A DNA stretch of 64,000 nt from Balanoglossus misakiensis (taxonomy: Eukaryota; Hemichordata). The stretch is from assembly GCA_040954595.2 (NCBI GenBank), contig CM082592.2, forward strand, positions 6,758,001-6,822,000, in the 5' to 3' direction. Under the pieces are notes generated by a model. That model was given only the letters and a program-made list of their open reading frames with translations. It searched no databases and was not told the origin of the DNA. How positions within the stretch are numbered: the first letter of the stretch is position 1; the number at the start of each line of letters is the position of its first letter. Below, piece by piece: positions 12,234 through 24,189 of this stretch. The translations under genes and the position numbers were made by a program.

Positions 12234-13900
12234 ATGGTTTCTGTGGTCTTGTGTTTGTGCCAGCGCTGTAAAATGACGCCTGTCTTGTTCCTCCTGGTTC
12301 TGCCCGTTGTCGTAGCAGCGTACCTGATATACACCCTGCACAAACAGATGCTGGTGTTCCCGGCCAGCGAGACCAGCCGGGAGCACCAGTTCCGCATCTC
12401 CCACCTGCAAGGCCTGGTGGAGGAGCTGAACGGCGAGATCGCCGAGACCGTCGCCGAGCGGGACCGCCTCCGGGAGAAGGTGCAGTTCCTGGTGGGCAAC
12501 CTGAGCCAGCAGTTCCAGGCCCTGTCCAAGGAGAACGGTGACGCCTGGGTCGAGAAGTACCTGGAGATCTACCTGCAGGACGGCTTCGGGAGCGAAGAGT
12601 TCTGGGGCTGCAGGCAGATAGACACCATACAGGTGTTGTCGAACATCGGTCAGGGATACAGCAAGTTGGTTCAGGAGGGCGTGTATGGCAGGACTCGCGT
12701 CGCCGTAAAGAGCGTCTCTCCGGTCGTCAGAGACGTGCAGAGTTGTCTAAAATCGAATAACTACAAGAAGACGGAGGACTGCCACTTGCTGTCCAATTAT
12801 AAACTCTTGAAAGAGGCGCTCATGCTGAAAGAGCTGAAACACGAGAATATCATCAAATTGCTGGGTATCTGCGTTCGCAGTGAAAACCCAAGCCCCTACA
12901 TCCACGAGAGGGGGATTACATCAGTGGTCGAGCTGGGATCCACAGATTCTGTCCATCAGCTGAATAAGTTGCCATGGTTACAGAGGTTAAAGGTCAGTCA
13001 CCTTGGAAATCTTTACTGGACATTGGTCTGAGAATTAAAAATTTCAGAACCTCGTTAAAATTCAGTTGACACAAATTGTCTCTACCGCATAATGAAGGAA
13101 CAATATTGTCCCTCTCTTTTCTTCCCATCTTATGTGTCACCTGTGTTTATTTTTGCCAGATATGCCAATCTCTGGCCAGTTTGCTGAGCTATCTGGCCGA
13201 GTCACCTCTGGGTAGTCTACGCATCTCGGACTTCAAAGAAGAACAGTTTGTCATGGTGGACAGCGTCCTCAAGCTGTCCGATGTGGATGATGTCACCAAT
13301 CTGGAGCCGTCATGCGACGACAACTTGAAATGTGTACTTAACGGACGAGAGATAGGTCAGAGCAAACTGAAAAAGTTTAAATCCGCAAGATTGTTTGAGC
13401 TTGTTCGTTGAGTTTTCATATTGTTAGTATTACACATCAAAGCATGTCCGAAGCTTGGAGCACCTTCAGAAACTGGTTTACTTTACCTGGGAAAATAAAT
13501 TCTCTCAGCGACTTTGTTTAAAGTCGTATGAAGAGGATTGCAGTTGCATGATGTAGAAAAGCAAACATTTCTGTGTTTAACAGTGTATATGTTTGACGTT
13601 GATGGGTGTGTAAATAAAACTCCCCTCACACATTCATATTTGATGTTGCGTCTTGCAGGAATTGAGTGCCAGAGCAACTACCGCTGCGTGGGGATGAACT
13701 CAAGACAGAACTTGCTCAGGGCCCACGAGCTCTTCATCGATCCGTTGCTGCGTCACGACGCACCGGCAGAGTTGCAGAAGAGCGTGACTGCGTTGCTGCA
13801 AGACGTCGAGAGTTTGAACGTTGATGCCGGCGAACTGCAGCTCAGCCTGCGACGCTTGGAGGAACAGTATCACAAGATGAAGAAAGAGCCGTCGTCGTGA
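12234..13900 (+). CDS. PKDCC: PKDCC / vertebrate lonesome kinase (VLK) orthologue
   Basis: VLK is a secretory-pathway tyrosine kinase that phosphorylates luminal and extracellular proteins. Three exons, 12234-12992, 13160-13355 and 13659-13900, make 1197 nt (398 aa) with matching phases. The ATG sits in a strong context (ACCACCATGG). Residues 15-35 are a signal anchor and about 50-95 a predicted coiled-coil stem. The kinase part starts near 126. Lys159 in VAVKSV is the ATP lysine and Glu194 in LLKEALML the helix-C glutamate. SPLGSLRISDF replaces the HRD loop and LSDVDDV replaces DFG, matching human SPLGALALLDF and VTDLDD. The last exon (CVGMNSRQNLLRAHELF) matches the human C-terminus (CEGINEKKNLYNAYRFF). 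Neighbouring STK36 is convergent. Confidence 0.93.
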
Positions 13901-13965
13901 TTTGAACACTTTCACTTGCCACCACCACCAAAGCTTCACTTATGCAAAAAAAACAACAACAACAT

Positions 13966-13971
13966 TTTATT
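13966..13971 (-). terminator. Poly(A) signal AATAAA, possibly STK36
   Basis: Minus-strand AATAAA about 570 bases past the STK36 stop. It lies beyond the PKDCC signal on the other strand, which implies overlapping 3' ends if both are used. Confidence 0.4.
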
Positions 13972-14075
13972 ACAATTCACAATTGTATACAAAATACACA
14001 GCAAGCGTCTCGTGTTTGTCCACTATGGCAAATATAAAACACCAATGACAAATATCGGTCGGTTCATACATATAC

Positions 14076-14081
14076 AATAAA
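14076..14081 (+). terminator. Poly(A) signal AATAAA, probably PKDCC
   Basis: First plus-strand AATAAA after the PKDCC stop codon (175 bases downstream). Confidence 0.55.
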
Positions 14082-14539
14082 AGTCTTTTGTCTGGCATTA
14101 AAGATCATGATGGTCCTCTCAAATGTACAAGGTAGGGAACATCACGAAGGCCAGGCATAAACGTCTAAAAAATAAAAATTCACAGAGGAAACAATTGCAG
14201 TGTGAAACTTGAAATGCTGTGATACTGCATCTTGCATCTTGAGGCAGGGGATCCAGTACAGATACATCACAGTGAGAAATTGGATATTTCTTCTGCACAG
14301 TAGTCTTCCTAACACACAAGGTTTCCTGAAATTTATCAATCTGAACTGAATATGTGTAAATATCTTAAGTCTACCCTAAATATGTATTTTAAAACATTTA
14401 AAGGGCAACGATCGTTGGATTATTATCCTTCACAAGTTGGTGTGGTATACCAAAATGCCTGGCAGGAACACTGACAGTGTATACTGTTTACCATAAGTAC
14501 ATTAGCTATACAAGTTCAAGGCAAAGTCATCTGGAAATT

Positions 14540-17500
14540 CTACTTAGCATCTAGTGATTGCAGTAACTTGGAACAATGTTGCTTGACCACGCTTGTGCTG
14601 TTTCTTCCTCCTCTCGCTGAGAACACACTGCCCGGAGTGGCCGCTCCCGACGCCCTCACATTCTGGCTGATATTTGACAGTTTCTCAGCGGCCCGGAGAT
14701 TTTTCAGTACCTGCAGAAAACGAGGATGAACACTTCCACAACACTGCTTGTGACACTTCCATTAAAAAGGCAGTCTTTCTGGTTTTGGTTGTGAAAAAAA
14801 GGCTGTAATATTGCATTTATTTCAGAACAGCATTAAATGATGCATAAAAACAAGACAGAATGTTGTCCAAGTGTGTTACATTACTCCTAGGTTATTAACA
14901 CAACTCAGATAGTTTGGTGTGCTGCTTTCAGGAGAAAAACGCATCACCAACTCCTAAAATAATCAAAATTTGGTGCAAAGGTTCATTGCATATTTTCACC
15001 ATCCTATCCTTTGCCTGCCTTACCTCTTTCAGCTGTTTGTGTTTGGCCAACGTTCGCAGCGCAACCAGAGCCGTTTCCTGTGTGGCGTGTTGACTGTCAT
15101 GACACGACACTTCAAGTAAACTGTCAATGATGGAAAGATAAAAGTCAATGCAAAGACCAAAGTGTGGTGAAATTATTCCTTGTTATCCCTGATCACAAAT
15201 ACATTTCCAATCTCACCAGCAAAATAAAAATGCACAGACAAGTGAGAAATTACAAAAGGCAAATCTACACATCAACAGAAATGCCAGGATGTAAGGTCAT
15301 ACAGGGGTCACTCACGCAAGCGCCCAATCACAACACAGATGATGGTTTTCTCTCTACTCACCCCTGCACTGCTTTGGCTTTGATCAGCTGTTTAGACAGG
15401 GACCCAGAATGCATTGCTAGATTACCAAGGGCACCTGAAACATAAAACCATTTAATGATCACAAATGTATTGCTAACACTGGCCTGAAAGTCGTAAACTG
15501 GTATTTGATTGAACAGCTATATGCTATGGTGTTGCAAGTAATATCACCATGATATGTCACAGAAATATGCAGTGTAGAAAGCAAAATACAGACCAGCAGC
15601 ATTGGCTCTTGTCTTGGACATACTGTCTCCCAAGAGATCCACCAATATTGGTATACCGGCCGATAGTTGAGTGTACAACATGTCATTGTGGAAGGCTGCA
15701 TTACCCACAGCAAAACTGGCTGTCTGTCATGACAAAGAATATATGCATACATTGCTGTATAAGTATGTAAAAATTATTGATCAAATCTCTTGTTGATTTC
15801 TGTAAAATAAATGGTTATCAATGTAATAAATTAAAAGTTGACAGCAACTCACCTTCCTGACGTCATTATCATCACTGCTCAGACATTTCAAAAGGAAAGT
15901 AATCAGTATATCCTTCGACTTGAGAACGCTGTAGAAATCCTTGGAGTATCGCAGCATATTTCCCAGCATCCCACAACCACGACACTGGACGGTGGTATTC
16001 TTGTGTGATAGTATGGTTTTCAGAGGGTCATAGTTACCTGTATGATAGGATGGTGAAAATATACAATTAACCTTTGCACCCAATTTGTTGGTATGCGCTA
16101 CTGGTCCTGAAAATATAGTTCATTCATACCTTTACCACCATCGCCCTTGAGAGCATTCTTAAGCAGCGGCAGATTCTCTTCGGACGTTCTTGCAAGATGT
16201 GAAAACAGCGACAATGCATCAGCTTGGACGGACTCTGAACACAGGGTAGATATCAGTGTACCCAACAGTGACTCGGCCTACAATACAATGAAGAATGGGA
16301 AGAGGGATAAACATATGTGTAAAGAATGCAAACTACATGTATAAAGTACATGTATTACCGGTACCTAGTATGCAATTCAAATTCAAGGAATTCACATGAA
16401 AGTCAATGTTCTTGTTGTACAATGAGATATCTATTTTCAGGTAGTACTGGGAAAATTGGCAAGAGAGATGCAAATTAATGAAATGCAAACATACCTTGTA
16501 CATTCGGATGGCCTCTTGAAACTGGACTATAAAAACACTCTCACTGAGGATAAGCCTGACCATTAGACCTACAGAACAAGAAAGTGCGATATATTTCATT
16601 TCCTGTGATTGATTTGTACAAAGACTTCATTGCTGCGTGAATCAATACAGCACAGTGGATTCCAAGTTCGATTCTCATAAAAATACACCATTCTATTTAC
16701 CTATGGGCGTTGTCAGCTGGTGTGGTTGCAAGTAAGTCTTGCAGACGTAGACCAGATTGGTGATGATCTGACACTGGTGCATACTCTCCAGGACGCTGCT
16801 CAGCATGTCGTCACTGACGTCAATTGCATAGGGAAAACACAGCAGCTGCGAGACTTGCAGGACGATGTCAACTATCATGTCCATATAGTTGACCTCTTCG
16901 GTTGATCTGTCATTAAAATTAAATACTAGTAATTGATTTGAAATAGTTTTTATACAACAATAACAGTAACACTGGAGTGGTTACTTCACCGAACTCGTAC
17001 CTGTTTTGTAGTCCTGCTAGGAATTCTTGTGACAAGAGAGCACTGAAACACAACATCACTACACCGTCTGGGTCGGCCAAAAGTGGAACACACTGCATGG
17101 GTTCCTGGAGAAACAAAATATATGGACAAGAGCCATTGGTGAATTTTTAGTACATCAAACTCTGTGTACAATGTATTACATCAACTTCATAGCAATGACA
17201 GAGAAAAAAGCCCCCTAGCTCTGTTAGAAACCACCCACCTGTGTGAAGACCTGAGTGGCCAGCTGTATGACGGCCATCAGACCCGATGGCGAGATCAAGT
17301 TCCATTCCGGTGTGCTGAGGGCTTCAAATGCCCCCTCCTCTCCATCTTCAATGTCATGTATAGGCATGTTGGTGTTTGGGTCGTTCACTCTCAGCATCTG
17401 TGCCAGTCTGTGAACAAAAATTATGTGAGGAAAATGTTTACAAAAATTAAGAGCTCTGATTTGTTTGAAATATAGAAGAACACTTCACTCTACTTGGAAT

Positions 17501-20500
17501 TTCTTACTTTCTGACATCTCCATCCAACTCAGAAGGAGTCGTTGATACCATTGTCTCAGAGGGGTGAGAAGGGTGAACCGTACCTGTGCCACACCATACT
17601 CCACACACTGGAATCTATGATCATATCAGCCACAGCTGCGTCTCGTACGCTGACAAACTGACAGAGCAGAAGGAAGAGTCCGTCCAACACGCCATAATCA
17701 AACGGACACCGTACGCAGATCTGTAGATCACAATAGAAACATGACACAAAAACAATGAGTTTCAGACACTGGGTTTACATTCTCCACGCATGACACTACA
17801 GTTTCTCATGTAGTGCACTTTGCCCCCCAAATCAGACAGTACATTGAATGTTTAGGTACACTTTTGATATGCTTCTGACTTGGGACAGACAACACTGTTT
17901 TCAAGCGAGCGGTTTTACAGCCTACAATGTACATGTATGACAGCCACTGAATGTATTAATTCTCCTACCTGTGCCAGATCTGTGAGGGTCGCACTAGCTG
18001 CACTCAACAACTCCTCTTGTGGAACCTCCACTGCAACACCGGCGTACAGCAATTGACTGATCAGAGTGGCAGCTGCTGCCTGGAAATTGGCAACAATCAA
18101 ACAGAAAAATCAGAGTTACCAGCCCCCTCTAAAGATGACATTGTTTTATTTCAAATCACTGTAGTTGCAGAATTATGGAAACGACACTTACTGTGTGACT
18201 TGCGATTTGAGAATCCAAAAACACTGCAGTGAAAAGGATATTGACGTCTTTTAATCTGTGAAAAAAAATTGGAAAAAAACACATAATTATTCCTTGGAAA
18301 AGGTTTGTTACCTAAAGGACATTGAACGATACACACAACTGACAATGCAACATAATTTTTTTAACAAAATAAATTACTTCACACATGTGACAGAAATACT
18401 TATGCAATGGTCAAGGAACTTTTTCCCTTTGAAAGAAAGAAAGAAATATGTTTTAATACCATGATGGTACTTACTTGTCAGGAACATCTCTGAGTTGAAT
18501 CAGAATTACTGTCAGGGTGTGTAAGGTCAATTCGTACACTGTGTTCTGACTCATGTCAGCCAGCTCGACCTGTGTGTAGAAGACACGACAAAACAAAGCT
18601 ATTATTTCACCACACCCAAGAACTTCAACACAAAGCAAAGAACATACCCACCACACAAGCACACCCAGTTGATTTTTATAATGTGCAGTACCACCACCCA
18701 AGGGATTGTATAAACATACATTCAACATTCAGTGAATATTTTCCAAATGTTCTCACCTTGCCTTGCAGGATTAATAACAAAGACGTCAGGTGGTAAGACC
18801 TTGTGACAAGATATTCACAGATTTGAGTCGACATCTGGCAGCATGAGTACAAAATCTGAAACAAAATGACCGCAAGTGTCAATATTTTTTCCTATCAGTT
18901 TTATCAGCATAACAGAACCAAAATTTTTCACTATTTTTTTTCAAACAAAGACTGCCATTTCCCTTATTGTGAAAGTCTGTAGAATCACACTAGGGGAAAT
19001 GAATGGCGGATCAACAGGTAAAAGTTCGTGTAGAAGCATACCTTCAAAGTATTTTCACAATTACTGGCGTGTCTGAGCTGTCTCAGCAGGTTATCAGACA
19101 CCGCTTCGTGTTTCCCATCGATCAATTTCTCGGCCACGCACAGCGCCATCTTTCTCTTGCCATCCAGTGCCTCCCCGCCGTTATTAGCTGGGAGGTTGAC
19201 GATGGACGCCAGGGCTCCAATACACAGGCTGACCGCCTGCTCGTACCTTTCGGCTGCCTCCTGGGGGTCCCTTGTTGCCGCTGAAAATAGAATGTTAGCG
19301 TTCTGGTAAAATCGTCAGATCCCAGAATATGCACAGTAGTCTTACAAGTATTCAAGTTGACAGCATAGACGTTTGCTAGTGCTATATGGTCAAACAGTGT
19401 AGGGCACACTTCATAAGAGATGGCACTGATGAAATGGCACCACCAGAGTGTGTGTCCCTCTATCTGACACAAAAACACTGGACCTCACCTTCAAGTTTCT
19501 GCAACATGGTTTGATCTTTCAGCGTAAGCGACAGCAGCGAACCCATCACGTCAGAATGGGCCGTGGCCAGACTGCTGTAAAAGCCGTCGCAGAACACGGC
19601 CGGCGTGCTGTCTATCAACTCGCAGATGTAAACCAGACACTGGAGGGAGATAAGAATCAAACAGACTGTAGTATTAAATCAACAATTTACGATAAGTTTA
19701 TTGAGTACTGGTAAAAGTAGTCATGATGTACATCTACTCAATCAGGAGTGGACAAAACAGCAACATGCAATACCAGACTAGTCTACTCTGCAAAGATTTG
19801 GTTGCTATTAGGTATTCATGACACAGAATGTATTCCACTCATTTTCAGGCCAGAACTGGTCAGCTACATACAAAATTCAGGGGGAGAGAAGAGCATTCAA
19901 CTTACATAGATAACTTGTTCCCTCAATGCCAACATGTCATCCTGTTTGTAAGCCATCAGTGCTGGAACTATCCCGCAGAAGTTCAGCCCAAGCATCATGA
20001 AATCCTTCACGCTACAACAAGTAATGGGAAAAGGCAACAAGAAATGTAACCATCTACTTCCAAAGGACTTGGAACTGAATCTGCAGAATTACACTCACAT
20101 TTCTATGTTGTAGTTTAATAGTTCTATTAACTCAAGGAATGTTTTTTCTTACTTGTCCAAATTGATGGAAGAGCCAGCGTCGCTGACAACATAGGATGTG
20201 ATTGTTGACACCAGGTCCATCAGGATCTGTAAACACCACGGTTGCTAGGGGGACAAATTGAGAACGATATGGATATGACCACTGACTTGATGACTATAAA
20301 TTGATTAGGTAAACTGCAGACTGTAATCACATAATTACCTTTTTGACGTTTGACTTGTCTTGCAGCTGTTCCAGCAGCTGCAGGGGTTGGTTGGGAATCC
20401 CCACTGTGTTGTTAAACTCCTGTAAGAGATTGGGCGGACTGCAGACCACAAAAAAAAAAAAACAAGATTAGCTAAAATAGCAGAAACCGTGGTCAACAGG

Positions 20501-23173
20501 CAACACATTTCAGAACAGACAATATCACATGCGCATATTGCTAACATGACACTATCTATCATATTCCACTAGGGCCAAACTCCATCAGCTGCAGTGGGCG
20601 TAAACATAAGTCAGGGATGACTTGCTAACTAAAAACTTACTTTCTGCTTGCTAGTATGTTCATGATGACCCTCAGGACCTGGCGTAGCCTGGACGCCCCT
20701 TCTAACATTCCCTCTAACACCTGGCTGGTGGACGACTTCAGCCGGGCGGCAAGCTTGGCGCTGAACGATTTGTCTTGCAGGAGTTCGTGGATGGACGGCG
20801 GGTCGGCTGCTGATGGGTCCGTCACTTCGCACAGATGGTCCCACTCATCTTCACTGTCTCCCTCCTGGAGACAATGTGACAAATGGATAAAATTTCACGT
20901 GATCATAATGCATGGAGAGTAACATGATTAGATTAATAATGCACACAGAGTAACAATGTGATTTTTGATGGATAAATGCTGGTAGATCCTTTTATCTGAA
21001 TGGGTACCTCTCAGTATAGACAGATCATACCTAATGTATCTCTAACCACTTTATTCAGCGATATTATTTGAGATCATATATGTCCAGCAAACATTCTCTG
21101 TTCACCTGAACGTGCGATGGTCAGACCAAAGAAAAACAACAGAACAAACCTCATCTTCCAATTTGACATGTTCAAAACTCTTCCTCCCTTTCTTGACAAC
21201 TTTCCGGCCTTCCACCTCCACTTCTGGGAATTCCTTGGAATAGTCTTCTTCTATCCTGTCATTCCTGGGCGTGGGCTCTGACTCCGGATTTTTCTCGTCC
21301 CATCCGTTCCCTTTGTCCTCCTTTGTCCAGGCTTCCTGCTTCGCTGGCTGTTTCTGCTGAAATTAATACAGTTACAGCCAGGACTCAGTTAAACATGTTA
21401 CACTGTCCTCTGTACATGTCAGACTCTCACCACAAGCTTAAACCAGAGAGTAGCTTTTATTTTTGCTTACCGTAATCACTGACTTCATATTTATAAACAT
21501 GACAAACTCTCACATCATACCTGTTTCTCTTGTTTGTCTTTCGCTTTCTGTTGCTGTCTGGCTTTGATCTTATTCATAATGGTTGTTCCTGGAGGTTGAT
21601 TGGACGATTTCTCCCTCACAGCTTTCTCTTTGGCCGCTATGACTTCTGGACTCTGTTCCTTTGTCAGGGGGCTCTGCAGATCAATGGCCATAGACTCTCT
21701 TGCTGCAATAAAGAATCCATGGGGAGAAAGGTTTGAAAATATTCATCTTTATTCAAAATAATGAAAAGACATGGCCATATGAACCATCTGAAAGGGAATT
21801 AGGATAATCAGTCCTACATACCATTGACACCGTGAGCTACAAACGGATGGTGCAAGAGCTGTGGCCATGACAACCGCTTCTTTGGATTCTTAGTCAGCAG
21901 CCCCTGCAGGAAATCCTTGAAATGGGGGCTCATGTTCTTCGGCCATTTCACAGGGTCCTGAAGAATACACATTGAAAACATGTCACTGACTAAAGAGGTT
22001 TAATGGCTGTTAAGATGAACTTGAAGATATATGTGGGCAATATGAAAGTATGCATACTAAAATCACTGACTCAGCAGATATATGTATATTCTCACCTTTA
22101 TAATGAGACTGACAAGTTGAAATATGCTGTTTGTGTAGAAAGGTGGAGTGCCCACAAACAGTTCATACAAGATGCAACCCAGAGACCACAAATCTGCCGT
22201 GTGATCATATGGTTTCTCTTCAACCAACTCTGGTGACATGTACAGAGGTGTGCCCTGTGAACAGCAGTAAAAAAAAAGCAAACAGAAAAATGAACTCATT
22301 TTTTTCAATTGACAGTAGTATAGTTGGTACTCGGAGCCCATCTACAATACATACGATTCAATTTCCGAATCTTTCAATCATATTATGAAATTTGGCATAC
22401 CTTGATGGAGGTCAAGACCAGTGTATTTATACTCATGGCTCTGGCAAAGCCAAAGTCACACAGCTTGACCACCCCACCTTTGCCCAGGAGGATGTTCTGT
22501 GGCTTCATGTCTCTGTGCAGTATTCGATGCGAGTGCAAGTAGAACAGTGCCGATACCAGATCGCATGCTATGCTCTGTACCTGTCAATGAAGAATCCAGA
22601 AAAGAAGCCTGATTAACCCTTTCACCCCAGTTTCCATGTGTAGATGTCCAGCACTGCCATTGAGAACAATTGCAGTTGGACCAAACCATGGTGATGAAAG
22701 GAAGGATTTCATTTTCCCTCACCTGTTCTTCTGCTAAATTGCCATCGTCTTCTAGAATTTGAAACAGTTCACCTTCAGCATAGTCGGTAACAGCTACCAC
22801 CTGTAAAACATTCAGATATCAACATACATCATCTAATCATGAAGATGAGTTATGGTCAGTACATATAATGAACTAATTGTTAAATTTTCATTCTTGTGTG
22901 TGGTGATTGATGTACGGATTTACTTGTAGGGAGATATTTCACACCAACCTCTTTCTCAGTCTCAAAGCTATCCAGCATCTTAATGATGTTATCGTGGTTG
23001 AGTCCCCTCATAATGTCAATTTCTCTTCTCAAACTCTGCAGTTCCTTCTCTGTACGACCAACTTTCGGGATAAATTTCAGCGCTACAATCTGTGGTAGAT
23101 AAAGAAGTTAATTGAAGTCTTTTCAGTAGCACTGAGAACACATCATTTCACAACAGGTGGATGATGGTGATGG

Positions 23174-23258
<85 letters not shown>

Positions 23259-23348
23259 ACTAACCTGACCAGTGTATTTCCGTCTTCCCTTGTACACTCT
23301 ACCGAAAGAGCCCTCTCCAATCAGCTCAAGCACATGATAATTATCCAT
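14540..23348 (-). CDS. STK36: Serine/threonine kinase 36 (fused), complete, 29 coding exons
   Basis: STK36 acts in motile-cilium central-pair assembly and, in some lineages, hedgehog signalling. The model totals 3924 nt (1307 aa; human 1315). Exons (high-low): 23348-23265, 23089-22949, 22800-22723, 22580-22401, 22254-22096, 21957-21822, 21702-21521, 21356-21150, 20864-20641, 20438-20339, 20226-20153, 20011-19906, 19639-19489, 19280-19042, 18855-18757, 18569-18475, 18255-18192, 18079-17969, 17720-17584, 17407-17239, 17104-17001, 16906-16701, 16568-16495, 16277-16130, 16037-15853, 15723-15594, 15434-15362, 15120-15024, 14710-14540. The kinase domain is intact: [11 protein letters not shown], Lys33, HRDMKPQN (Asp125), DFG at 143-145 and [10 protein letters not shown] charged linker follows, then a long ARM/HEAT-like C-terminus matching human blocks such as QLLCFP and ASFAVGNAA. 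All junctions are in phase. Confidence 0.96.
23165..23258. repeat. (GAT)n microsatellite in STK36 intron 1
   Basis: About 28 pure GAT units (from about 23175) after a few GGT-interrupted ones. It ends immediately next to the six-base 5' splice site of STK36 exon 1 (donor GTTAGT at 23264-23259). Confidence 0.95.
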
Positions 23349-24180
23349 TATGGAATTTCCTTATTTCAGACACTGTTTAGCAAGACATACAAAATTGGTT
23401 TACAGAATAGATATAACTGATTATTGATTGAAAATCCATTTAATTATACAGGTTGATAGTATAACCAGACAAAATTGGAAACAGAATAGCTCTTTTTCTA
23501 GTACTTTGTATACTGCAGAACAGAGGGCTGGTACTAGCATAGGGATATCAACTGAGCTGGCGACTAATTTTGATGGACGAGGATATGGAGTTGTAGGGAT
23601 AAAAACAATATGTACAAGTTTGATATAACCACGATCCTGTCACTAGACTTCTAGACCGTAACAGGAAGTTGCATTAATTAAGTTTAAACCCAGCTGGGCC
23701 GAGCTTGGTGAACAGCAGTGGGTGATCATGTCAAAATGTAAACAATCTCACCTGTACGTCCAGTGTGCAAACTACTGAAGTAAAAATAAATCCGGGAACT
23801 TGAAACTGAAATTATTTTACAGGATTTGTGTTCTTTCTTGGGATCTACTGAATAACCTTCTACAAACAGATGAAATCGGTTACTCCATTCTTCATTAGGT
23901 TTTGAAACGTCAAAAGATACAGGTCACAACACATTTCTGTGGATTTTGGCTTCGAAAATCTGCGCCTTCTATTGAGCATGCGTAAATATTTGACCTTTGA
24001 CAAGAAGCTACCTTTGCCAGTACGTTGTCATTTTAAAGCTATTTTATTCTGAGCAAGAGTCTGAAATAACAAAAACTATAATTTGCGTTAATTAGATTCA
24101 CACTCATTTTAAATACGCGTTTCTGTAAAAGTGCCGTTTTCATGACGTCATGAAGGCCAAAGGTGAAGTTTGTTTCTAAG
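23349..24180. promoter_or_regulatory. Divergent STK36 / DNTTIP1 promoter region
   Basis: 832 bases between two oppositely directed start codons. A perfect cAMP-response element and a YY1-type motif lie at the DNTTIP1 end. No TATA box is near either start. No gene is seen inside. Confidence 0.6.
24143..24150. promoter_or_regulatory. CRE (TGACGTCA)
   Basis: Perfect CREB/ATF palindrome, extended to CATGACGTCATG at 24141-24152, 30 bases before the DNTTIP1 ATG. Confidence 0.6.
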
Positions 24181-24189
24181 ATGGCGGAG
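24178..24189 (+). promoter_or_regulatory. YY1-type motif overlapping the DNTTIP1 start
   Basis: AAGATGGCGGAG matches the YY1 consensus (AAGATGGCGGC) at all but the last base, and includes the start codon. This placement is common in TATA-less animal promoters. Confidence 0.5.

Larger units (their letters stand above)
13901..14539. other. Shared 3' intergenic region of PKDCC and STK36
   Basis: Holds both 3' UTRs. Each strand has its own poly(A) signal, and the two are crossed, so the transcripts probably overlap. The open frames at 14119-14339 are not supported. Confidence 0.6.

Noticed and set aside
23148-23420. Frames of poly-Asp, poly-Ser or poly-Ile
   Set aside because: They are translations of the GAT array in STK36 intron 1, apart from the true exon 1.
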